From NCBI RefSeq assembly GCF_037975245.1, contig NC_092563.1:18033594-18097593 (forward strand): a DNA stretch of 64,000 bases, written 5' to 3'. Origin of the DNA: Apostichopus japonicus. Taxonomy: Eukaryota > Echinodermata > Holothuroidea > Aspidochirotida > Stichopodidae. Position 1 is the stretch's first letter. The number at the start of each line of letters is the position of its first letter. The translations under genes and the position numbers were made by a program. The notes under the pieces were generated by a model that worked only from the letters and a program-made list of their open reading frames with translations, did not search any database and was not told the DNA's origin. Positions 36,483 to 48,600 of the stretch are shown in pieces.

Positions 36483-39400
36483 GCCCACAGATAATTGTCA
36501 ATCGGGAGCACCCAAATACTACCAAGTTCTTATAGTATTAACACTTTTGAAACAGCCTGAAAAATAATACTTCATATCGTTGTAGAACATGTGAATAATG
36601 CATTAGATTGACTCTTGTCACTCTCTTCGGGGAAGTTGGACCATATATGTATATATAGGAATGTCACGTTAGTCATGAAACTGCGCCAAACTGCATTAAA
36701 AAGTGAGTGCATGCGTGAGAAAGACGCTTCCGGAAAACCAAACAAAAGGATGGCACGTATTAAGCTGTTTATGTACCCCATAGAACATTCAAGAAGCTAA
36801 AGCAGAGACGTAAGACGTAAACGTGGAGATCACGTTTTTCTTCCAAAAATGCCGACGTATTGGCTCAATTTTTGAAAGTGCAAGGTTTTTTTTTATTTTA
36901 TTTTATTTTTTTTTAATTAATAGGCATGTTCTTTTCAGTTGACTAGAGCGATAATCACATATTTTTGTTTTGTATGGATAAAGACACATTTTCGATTAAG
37001 CTATCAAAGCGCGATGAGCGGGAAATCCATGGAGTGGGTTTCTTCGATAAAAGAATTTTTAGTTTTGTAGATAATACGGTAGCCAATATGGGACATTGAA
37101 AATTTGACTATTTCATGTTCAAGTTTATAAACTGTTTTTTTTTCTAAACTTGAATTTTAACGATGTTTTATCAAGATTACGACTATACTGAAATCAACAT
37201 TTTAACATTATGTCGCAATTTCGACAAAAAAAAAAAAAAAAAAAATAGAAATGTATTATGAACTATATGAAACGAATAATGGATCATTTGACACTCAAAT
37301 TGCTATTACAAAGGAGACAGTTGAATGATTTAGCACTGCCATGGAGTGCATCCTTAGTTGAAAATATGAGGTGGCAACAGCATGCACGCAGAACTATGAT
37401 CACCCCTCCCCGCACCCCTCCCCCCCCCCCGTCCCGACGCAGCCTATGACAATGAAAGTACATTAGCAAGTTTCATTTCAAACGATTCTAAAAATTTGAA
37501 AATTTGTTGGACGGATAGATGTAGAGGAAACGATGTAGAGGAAACGACGTCCCTGCACCACTCCCATCTTTATAATTTCATAATTCCTGCTGCAATTTTA
37601 GTGAACTAAATGTAACAGATGATTATAGTCAGATGCTATTGGGCCCCCCCCCCCTCCCTAGTATATGGTGTACCAGCAAATATTGTGATAAACTTCAAGG
37701 CAAATTGCACCTTTGATAATTAACGTCTGACATCCCCGTTATTCAAAACCACAAGAATAAATTTAATTTATACCAGGAATAGGGTGATTAATTAACACAA
37801 TTTGCGTCACCAATCATGTTTTTGGTAGGCCTTGCATTGAGTCATAAGAGAATCTAGGGCTTCATGTTGAGCTGATTTACCTCTACATACACAAACATTG
37901 TTGCTTACAATGCTCAATGCTGTATTAAGAATGCATCGGGTGCACGTGTAAACAGCCGACCTAGTACTAGAAAGAGCATTTTGGTTGACAGGTAAGCAAA
38001 GCCATTCATCACCCCCGGATTAAGATAATTCATCAGCATATTTTCTTTAGTAGCATTGTCTTAGAACACGTTCCTTATTCAGCAGTCATAAGTTAATTTT
38101 TTACTACCCTGTTAACGATCATACTAGGATTTATCAATTTTAAGTACCATTGCATTCGGTTATCATGCTTTGCTAAACGTGCACTCCAGTGGCGTTGCAA
38201 GAGAGGGCGGGGATGGGTGGAGGGACCCTACCCTCCCCCATAGAAATCTCTGAGGGACACAATTATTTTCTATTTACCTCATAATATGTCAAAGTTTTGC
38301 CCGTTGTCCAAATTTTTGTGGGAAAAATGAATTTTGGAATTAAAGAATTTGAAATTATGACATAAAAAGTTTTTTTATGTTGACAAAAAGTTCACAATTG
38401 AAAGTAAGAAAAGACAAAGGATTGCCACTTTTCTATACCCTGTGCATGTTTTTAAATCTTCCTATGGCACTGGCATTGAAAGTCTCACCATCTCATTGAA
38501 ACTTTATATAAAAGCTGACAACAGCTATAAATAGGTAGAAGTCACTTGAAATAATACAATTTATCAGGAATTTCTTTTTTATTCACTATCATTACAACTC
38601 ACTTGCATTCATAAACGTTTGGTCTGAGTGAAAGTCAAATATTCTGTGCTGACTCAAACAATTGCCCTTGAAACTTACATATATAATAGCGACAACAATA
38701 GTGAATTCTCCCCCCCCCCCTCCCCACCAAAAAAAAGGTGTTTTTAATGGAAAAATTAAATAAACTAAAAGAGAAATGAAAGAAAAGACAACATTGCGCA
38801 ACTTACTATTAATAATCATTTCAATTATGTGCATTTGTATTGAGGAACCGCTTCATGTGACATTTTCTAAAAAACATGTGAATACAATCCTCAATGTGTT
38901 TACATTCAGTCCTCAAAAGGTTATCACATTATGTATTCCAGTCGAACTAAAGCAACAAGGCACACAATATAACTTTACTGGATTTTTCTGACCTCCCATC
39001 CTCTCACCACACCATCCAAAAGTTTTACAAATACAGTTGAACACACCATCAGTTGTTATTGCAAGTGCAGCTAACTTGAACTAAGGCAGAGCTTGTTTCC
39101 ATGTGTGTACAGTCCACAATAAGCAGGAAGCTGAATTTTATAAAATTCTCAACAATATCGATGACTAAGGTTTCATGATTGTACTGGGATCTATAAAAGT
39201 TAAGATATCAAAGGCTTGTTCTGGAGGATAAATTTGATTGCTTAACTAAAATTGTTAGCGATTTAGTGCAACTTAATAAGGTCAATGACACATCCTCACA
39301 CAGTAGTTTGGATGACAAAGATATGTTTTTTTTTCTTTGGTGATATTTTATTAATGCATTTGGCACAGCATAGAGAATGCTGTCATCATTTGCAACTGCA

Positions 39401-41007
39401 CAGGTAACATATATTGTCCACAGAGAAAAAATGAATCATATTTCTAAAAAACATCAATAAAAAAAAAATCATTTTTGATGGAATGTTTAACATGTATCAG
39501 ATGTATCCAGAATAAACGAAGATGAAGGTTATAGAGGAAAGTCAAACTTTTTTAAAAACATTTGATAAACATTGATGATATCACATGTACTGCTCACTGT
39601 GTTTAAGCCAATCAAAGTCTGCCAGGTTCTACTGGTACTTACTCTAGCTAGCACAGACGATGCTAGGCTATACCAGACGTCCCGCATCTTTAATAAAAGT
39701 TTAATACGTTCTTAAAGGGATACAGACTGACAAAGAAATGTTAAACTCTATAGAACCATAATGGGTTCCTGTCGTAAAGATGATGATTTTTAAAGCAGGT
39801 CTAAAAAGACCTCTGATGTAAAGATGATACTTAGGAAAATACTGGGATTTTATATACAAATTTCCTGAGAAGATAAGACAGAGAGAATCTTTAGTTGACA
39901 CGGAAGAGCGAGTGATTTTTTAAAGATGTGGAAGAAATAATGCAAAGTTAAATATTTACTTAAAAAAGATAACATAGTCTCATTCACTGTCATACAAACC
40001 TATCATCGCCTGGGATCAATTTCATATGTTGCAAATATAACGTAAAAGCATTGCAGAACTAATCAAAACAGCTACTTCGGAAACACATTGATTTAAAATG
40101 TTTCCACATTATTAAAATGATAACTTTCTTATTTTGATAGATCTACAATTACAATATATCCATTACATATCTAATTAAATCACATATATTGTCTTCTATA
40201 ATCGAGTATTATATAAATATTTATTTTGTTTTTGACTTTTCATCCATAATCACATTATATACAACTTGTCCTTCTTTCTGTTTACAAAATCTTTGAAATA
40301 AACTGAGTAGAACTGGAACAAATTGAAACAAAATTGGTTAAAAGTACAAAAGTTTTACCATAAAAAGGAGTTTCATGGCTGTTGAACATATATTTAGGGA
40401 TACTATACTGCATTTACTGCTATAAAACAAGGTCTTATTTGAATAGTGATTTCTTTTTGCCAGTTTGCAAAGTGGCTTTCTCTACAAAACTTTATGTCGA
40501 TGATTTTTTCTCTTATTGTTAACTGAGAGGAAGAAGAAAATCAAATCAAATAAAAATAGACAACAAACAAATACAAACAATTTTTTTTATATGTATAAAA
40601 ATTATTAATAAATTAAAAAAAATTAATTTCCTGGGAACCAACTTGAACCTTCACTCAGGCAGTACTATCCGTATCCTTTCGGTAAGTTCATCTTAGCGTT
40701 AGATTCATTGGGGTGTATGTAATTAAACAATAAATATACTCTAAATTTCAAGGTTGCCTCCTTTAAACTTTTGACATGATATAAATCACTTTGAGTTAGA
40801 TAAAATGGTGAGGTTACAAATGGGATGTGGAAGGGAAGGGGTGGGGGAGGGAGGTGGGAGGGGAAAGCGATCTGACCAACTTGCAACCCTTTTGAAATGG
40901 GAGAAGTGGATGAGGATGGCATTCCAACTTACCACCCATCCACATCCACATTCTAATATTTTCCCACTGCCTCAAAATTGAAATTGAAATGGACCAGTCC
41001 GATGTAA
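36483..41007. other. Non-coding stretch downstream of CIMIP1
   Basis: Contains an A20 run near 37229-37248, C runs at 37420-37430, 37642-37654 and 38709-38718, and an orphan hAT-like end at 38187. TTTATT near 40219 would be AATAAA on the minus strand, about 790 nt past the CIMIP1 stop; the real 3' end cannot be placed. No other gene supported. Confidence 0.35.
38187..38260. mobile_element. hAT-like terminus (orphan end)
   Basis: CAGTGGCGTTGCAAGAGAGG followed by a G-rich then C-rich block, like other hAT-type ends here. A weak candidate partner end near 38467-38472 (GCACTG) lacks an 8-bp duplication. Confidence 0.35.
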
Positions 41008-41265
41008 TTAATCGACCCCCTCAGGCGGCCAGTTGAGCTGCTTGACCAAACCTCCTTTTGGTCGGGCATATCTACCGTACCGCTCCAATGATAACTGAGG
41101 TTGAGATGAGCGCCACCCTACTTCGCAGGATGTGGTCCTAGGGTACGGCTGTGGTGATGGCAAGACTGTTATGTATCGGGATATAGGGGTGATAGGGGGC
41201 AGGGTTAGAGATGGAGGTAGCTCAATTTTCTTCACTTCCCTCTCCTGAAAGTCACCCTTCACCAA
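41008..41265 (-). CDS. CIMIP1: CIMIP1 coding exon 3 (terminal)
   Basis: 258 nt from a strong acceptor (TTTTTTCGTTTTCCTCAG) to TAA at 41010-41008, phase 0. It encodes residues 50-134 with the IELP, PSP and GWRS motifs and the WPPEG C-terminus. The frame stays open upstream of the acceptor, but that part reads Lys/Phe-rich intron sequence. Confidence 0.94.
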   Translation of the reverse strand: MVKGDFQEREVKKIELPPSLTLPPITPISRYITVLPSPQPYPRTTSCEVGWRSSQPQLSLERYGRYARPKGGLVKQLNWPPEGVD

Positions 41266-42595
41266 CTGAGGAAAACGAAAAAAAATATGTATTTCATTTT
41301 TCTTTTCTGGGAATTTCATAAGTAACAGCACATGTGTTGGAGGTAAAAGGACAAAAAAAGGGAGGACGTTTAGAGCATTTTACTGGTTCCTGTTATTTGT
41401 TTGATTGCAAATTTGCAAATGAAAACTCAAGGAAGTCACAGTGAAACCTTGAACGTGTACAAAACATTCCTTTGAACAGTTGTTTCACATGTAGACCGTT
41501 TGTAGAAATGTAGGGCACCTTTGTTAGAGGTTACCACATGTGTTCATAATACCCGTCCACATTGAACTAGGGACGTCAATTGTTACATTCCTTACCAGCA
41601 ATCCTCTATGACAACAAAAAAAATCCCCAATTCCCCTCCCCCCCCCCCCACTACATATATCGTACCCACACAGCTGCTGAGTTCCTTCCATTGACATTCA
41701 AGCAAAGTGCAAGTGAAAGGTTGTGTTGTGAAAGTCTTGTGAAAGGTTTGTGAAGTTCATCACCCTAATGAAGTTGTTTTTGAATCGGCTCTTAAAGTAT
41801 AAAACATGAATTGATAGACCAAGTGCCACCAGCGAATATCATTTAATATGGAGGAAAGAGAGGGCGAGGCGGGTTAAAATACTCATGCTATCAAAGTTAA
41901 TACGACAAAACCTTTTAAACTTGATATAACCCAGTCATTGTGATTCATAGTAGTACTAGGGGTTAGTATGCATTGCCACATGTAGATGTAAAAATTCACA
42001 TAGCAGGGCAAGTTCAGGAATTTCATGTTATGCAGAGAGCAGGAAAGTCAGGGATGGTGTCAAGATGGGAGAAAAGCTATTACGTATTCAAGAGAATTGA
42101 ACAATGCCATAATTTGCCAATGTACTTTATTGGACCATTCGTGCATAACAGCGCTTAAGACGTAATCAAATGAAGGTACAATGAGGCATCATTGATTGTA
42201 ATGGAATTAATAGTCAACAATCAAGTAAAATAAATCCACATATGGTGTTAGTGTACTACACTGGGAACAGAGGGGATTGATTGGTAGTGAATGTCAGGGT
42301 AATGATTTACTCCAAACTCAGCCGAGCAAGATTTCATAAAGCATGTGGTAGGTAGGTCCATTATACGTTTACAGCATTGTGGCAGTTAAGCAGTTTGTAG
42401 CAATTTTGGGATCATTTTAGCGATAAAGCTTTGCAGAACGTCACCGATGATTCATGAGACCAATGCATTGTTCCGATCCTACTGGAGGAGTTATAATCAG
42501 TCTGGGTACAATGGCTTCTGCCACAGTCACATTTACTTGACATTGTCTCTAGGCATCGTACATTACTTGAACTGCTTTTTTGGCAACTTGCCAAG

Positions 42596-42640
<45 letters not shown>

Positions 42641-45600
42641 GGGTTAAGATACAGTAAGGTCATGTAACTGGAACATAGTAAGCGATAATCTGTACTGCTA
42701 GTAAAGGCTGCTGCTTGAAAGGGGAGTGCAGACGAACTTTATCGATAAATGTCCTATGCAGATGTTCTCCTAATATACAGTTTTTCAGAACAGAAAAGAT
42801 TCACAAATTCTTGGGCTGTACCTCATCCCTGCTGCCTCCAAGTAAACTCTCTCCAGAGTCCCGTCAAACCATAACCTAAACATTTAGACAGCTCTCTACA
42901 AAGTTTTCTTGGTGCTGACGACAGCTCTTTTTACTTTGACTTCTACACATATAAACTTGCATACATATGTTAGTAGGAAAGTTTGAGTTCAACTTTATAA
43001 AAAGGGCAAAGGCTCTTTGCCTATCACATTTACTGTACAATGTTTTATTGTAACTCACATCTTTGTAACTTGTACGCAGAAATCCCCACTCAGCGGGCCA
43101 TTTGCGGGACGCATCGATCTCGTACTTTATGTGGTCCTTCCTGCAAAGTCAATTCAAATATTACATTGATACCATCAAAATAAATAACTCAAAAATATCA
43201 TTGGTGCATGCTAGACTTCCAGGTGCCTGTACAACCTGTTAATGTCAATATCATATAAGCAAGCATCGGTTATTACATCGCATGCCATCATGTACCGTAC
43301 GGTCCGTTAAAATTGCGCAGTATACCGCGGGATGCTAATGTAAACAACGACATGTCTCATGTAGATGTATAAAAAGCATGGAGGTCCAATTATGTCAAAA
43401 CTCTCTTTTACATTAATAGTAATGGCGAATTGGGGCCTGCACCCCCGCCGCGCAGTGGCGGAGCGTCCATATGGTCAGGGGGGCGGATGCCCCCCTGACG
43501 GACTCAAATGGACTGCTGGCGCCTTTTTCAGCTCTTTACCACTTTTTACTTATTCTAGATTATTGACTTTTTTATTGCGCTCTCATCTACTTATTGACAT
43601 TTGTCACATTTTGTTGGTGTAATTTGGCGATGACACCTTATTCTTCGTTTATCTGCAAATTAGCCAGGCCCGGAAAGGGTCATTTCCGGCGATCTAGGGA
43701 TCGTATCTTTACTCAAAAATTTTATCTACGCTACACGCCAACCAGTGGTAGCGCTTCGCTTAGATAGTGTCGAAAGCGCCCCTTCAGACCATTCTCGCCA
43801 CTCCTGACCAATACCCCTAGCTCCGCCACTGCCGCCGCGCCTCCGACGCCTGTATGTGTAGTGTTCGGTTTCGGAAATATCTGCTATTTTTTCATTTCCT
43901 TCAACCAAGTTTTATAATAGCCGTTATAACAGGTTTTAATATTTCTACACCAATAAATTAACTGTGTCTGAATTTTCGAAAATTTCTGACCAACATTCTA
44001 CATTACACTTCCCTCTACTCGTGCAATTTTGACCGGTCGGTTAGGGGTTGAAGGAAGTTTTTTCTATATTGGTTGTCCATAGATGAAATTTTGTACAACA
44101 TTATGGGGATGTTTTGAAGTGAGTTTATTCACGAGAAATGTGAATTTTCAAATTCTGAACAAATATGGGGCTTAAAACCTTGAAAAGTGGGGCTGACGGG
44201 TATTGTGGGCCGCGTTGTAGAATCACCTACAAAAGCAAAGACCCACAGGAGATGCGATCAGGTCGAACATGATGTGTGCTGGGTTGACAATCTTCAAAAA
44301 GGTTATGGATGGAAAAAAAAACCCATTAGGAAATACTTGGTTCTCGGGCAAAAAGTGTACATCTGGTTGGTCATTTCAATCCCAAGAAGTGCCGTTTCCG
44401 GTGATCTGGGTGGGTTTCAAAACAAGAAATTTTCTTGTACGCTGCGTGCCAACCGATGGTGGCGCTCCGCTTAGATAGTAATTCGCGCCCCCCGGGTTTG
44501 AAAATCCTGGATACGCGCCTGCTATATGTATATAGTACCGTATATTCAAACACGTATACCGCAAATTGCCACGAACAATGATAGTATGAATGTCACACAC
44601 ACAGTTTGGTGGACATTAGGATTTCATGATTAACGGTTAAATGCAGACATTTAATTCTTGGAATACGGGAGGTAGGTCTATAGCCTTCCAGACAGTTTGC
44701 AAATTTTAAAAGGTGACTATCCTGATAAAAACAAATAAAGGTACAAAGTAAAAGCAATATTGGATATTGTTTACATATGTAATACCTCGTACGACTATAG
44801 ACTTCCAGACAGTTTGCATATTTGTTTTTAAAGATGAATACCTATTAAACCAATAAAGGTACAAGTTAAAGCCTGATAACAACTCAGTTAGGTGTTGTTC
44901 TCCTTTAATTACACTATAACATGTTAAAACTAACTGACATTTTACAAACACACCCTTGAGTCGAACGATTGATTCGTATTTACAGATCATAAAATTTAGG
45001 GGTGTGGTACCACCCACCCCCCCCCTCACACCCGTCCTCGCTCCCCACTCACACACACACTACAATCCAAAAAGATGAAATTATGTTAGGAAAACATTGC
45101 GAATTTAATAAAGTTGCAACGTAAAGTATAGGCCTACATAGCTTATAATTCAAATTTAAATTATATTCGTCAAGTGACGGAACATTGTTGGGTCCATTTT
45201 ATCATGCGTGTATGGAGAAGGGAATCCATACAGCCATCGGCATTGCGTTCATTGCTTGATATGCTTGCGATGAAGAACTCCAAAGAATTAAGAAAAAATA
45301 TCTTGCTACGTCACTTGGGAAATAGGCTAGTTTCAAAGCCCTGATGGGGGGGGGGGTACCGTGTTGTCTTTGTGTGATGTAATTGTGCTACAAGAAATAA
45401 TTGATATATGGACATTCCCTTCGGTCTCTCAATCCTATGTTTTTTAACATAAATGAAACAGTCCTTCAAGTTACTTATAGAGACCAATATGTAGGGCCAT
45501 GGAGGTAAACCTGCTGTTTTACTTCCATGATTGACATATTGGCATCATCAACAAACAACATGTTACAGGGAGTATGGCTATTAGCTAGTCCAATCAAGCG

Positions 45601-48600
45601 ACAAAATATATAAACGTACAATCATACATGATCCACATCGATATGGGGCCACTGCGTTTCCATTTGGCATGTGTTTCCTCCAATATTTCTAACCGTAGGT
45701 GCGAGGCCATATATTTTATGATATCGCTAGTAATTTCAAAATAGAATATGCCTAGATGCAACTTACAAGGCATGGGAAGTGCCATTTCCAGCGATCTGGG
45801 AGGCATTTTCGGTCAAATTTTTCTTTTTACGCATTGCGCCAACACATGGTGGCGCTATGCTTAGATAGTTTGCCTACAAGATTCGCCCCTCCCTTGGCAA
45901 ATTCCTCGATACGCGCCTGTCTAACCGTGTCACAATTGTTACCAAATATCTCCAAAAACGTCACAGACTTTCTACGAAAGTAGTTTTTACTTATTTCGAA
46001 TTGAATTAGCTAGACGGACCGCATCCGTAATGAAAAAAAAAATAAAATATATATATATATACATACATATATATCTATATCTATACAAAATATCACGATG
46101 CGCGCGAACATTTTTGGGGATGAAAGTTGCTACGCGCCTGCACCCAAGCAAATGTCCCCCACCAATATTTGAAACAAATCGCCGCCCCTGTATACATCAA
46201 TACGTGTTTTGTGTGGTAGCGTGTTCGATACATGTCATGTATCAGGTGCGTATCCAGGGGGGGGCGTTGGGGGCGCGCGCCCCCCGGGTAAGAAAAAGAG
46301 GAGAGAAAAAAAGAGAAGAAAAAAGAGGGGGAAAAAGAGGAGAAGGAGGAGAGGAAGGAAGGGAAAAGAAAAAGAAGAAAGATAAAAAAGGGAGAAAAGC
46401 CTGAGGGAGATAAGAAAAACGCCAAGACACCGGGAAGAGAAAGAGGAAGAGTGACATTATTACAGCGCTGATCTCTATTATATACACAGGGTAGCTAGTG
46501 ACGGATCAAGGATTTCGGAAGGGGCGTGTGCCTCACCCTACCCCTTACACCGACAACTCAATTTTTGACGTTTCCATTTTCCCTCTCTCACTCGTGATCA
46601 ATATACTATATATGGTCTACCATAACGTGTGTGTGTGTATATATGCCTTAAACAATTGTAGAATTGTGTTATGAAACCAACTGTGGCTGGTCTCGAACTC
46701 GACCGTGTCGTCGGGGAACATTACGCATTTCGGGAAGGGGGCGACTGCCCCCCCCCTTCAGCATATTTTTTTTTTATGATATTGCAATTTCAAAATTGAA
46801 AGTGTTCAGATGCAACTTACAAGGCATGGGAAGTATCATTTCCAGCGATCTGGGAGGCATTTCCGGCAAAATTTGCTTTTACGCTTCGCGCCAACAAATG
46901 GTCCTGGGTAGTGCCATTTCCAGTGACCTGGGAGGGATTTTCGGCCAAACTTTTCTTGTACGCTTCGCGCCAACTTATGGTGACGCAACACTTAGATACT
47001 TTGCCTACAGGCATCACCTCTCCCTTGGCAAATTCCTCGCTACGCGCCCGGTGTTCGAATTTGTAAAGCAAACAGCAGATATCACATCATATCAGTGAGC
47101 ATGAAAATGGCGTTCCAGGATGAACAGCCTCAAAACTGTCCGACTTGCCCGAAAAAAATAACCAAAGATTTTCGCGCGCGAAGCGCGCGTTCAACATGTT
47201 GATGTCAATATCATATAAGCAAGCAGCGGTTGTTAGCCTACATTACATGCCATCGTGTACCGTACGGTCCATCGGGATGATAATGTAAACAACGAAATGT
47301 CTTATGCAGATGGAGAAAAAGCATGGAGGTCCAATTATGTCAAAACTGTATTTTACATTAGTCATGGAGAATTAGGGACTGCACCCCTCGCCTCTTACGC
47401 CTATGTGTGTAGTGTCCGGTTTCGGAGTTTTATAATAGCCGTTATAAGAGGTTTTAATATTTCTACACCAATAAATTAACTGAGTCTGAATTTTCGAAAA
47501 TTTCTGACCATCATTCTTCATCACACTTCCCTCTACTCGTGCAATTTCAGAGCTCCCAACTGACCCGCAATTCGCGGGTTGGACCCGCATTCTAACACCC
47601 AAACCCGCTGACCCGCGAAAGCTTCCAAAAACCCACATTGTAATTGTCAAGTATACATAAAAAAAATTGCATTAAATTTTGACTTAGCAACCATCATTTC
47701 TTAAGCATTTAGCATAATAGAGTATAAAACCTCCTTAAGTTTACAGCATCATTTGAACCTCAAGTTAGCCTCTATTTCTTTTCATTGGGGCGAGCAGCGA
47801 CATTTTCATGCCACGGGAAAGAATGAATTATCACCTACTATTCAATTTATTGATGTTACACACAAAAAAATGCATAGTTCTCAGAAAATTTTGGGTGTCA
47901 GAAGCCTTTCTTAGTGCCACCATTTTACATGTAGGCATCACCAGGATTCCAAAAAAATTCAAAAGGGGAGGAGGACACCCCCTCCCCTTATACCCCTCTC
48001 CCAGGACGACGATTCGTGGCATGGACCAGCTTTTGCCTTCTCAAGAGTTGGGAGCTATGCAATTTGGACCGGTCTGTTAGGGGTTGATGGAGGTTTTTCT
48101 ATATTGGTTGTCCATAGATGAAATTTTGTGCGACATTATGGGTATTTTTTGAAGTGAGAATGTGAATTTTCAAATTCTGAACAAATAATGGGCTTGAAAC
48201 CTTGAAAAGTGGGGCTGACGGATATTGTGGGCCGCGACGTAGAATCACCTACAGAAGCAATGATCCACAGGTCATGCGATGAGGTCGAACATGATTTGTG
48301 ACTGGTGACAATATTCAAAAAGGTTATGGATGGAAAAAAAAAATTATTGGGAAATACTTCGTTCTCAGGCAAAAGTGTACATCTGGTTGGTCATTTCAAG
48401 GCCGAGAAGTACCATTTCCGGTGATCTGGGTGGTATCAAAACCAGAAATTTTCTTGTACGCTGCGCGCCAACCGATGGTGGCGCTCCGCTTAGATAGTAA
48501 TTCGCGCCCCCCGGGTTAGAAAATCCTGGATACGCGCCTGATATATATACTGTAGTAACATCATCATAAAATGTTTCTAGCAGGCCTGGGCAAAATGGTC

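Noticed and set aside
38776-38991. 71-codon plus-strand frame with a hydrophobic N-terminus like a signal peptide
   Set aside because: AT-rich sequence favours hydrophobic codons, and there is no splice, poly(A) or family support.
46030-46487. Long Lys/Glu-rich and Ser/Phe-rich frames on opposite strands
   Set aside because: Both are produced by the homopurine tract at 46290-46450.
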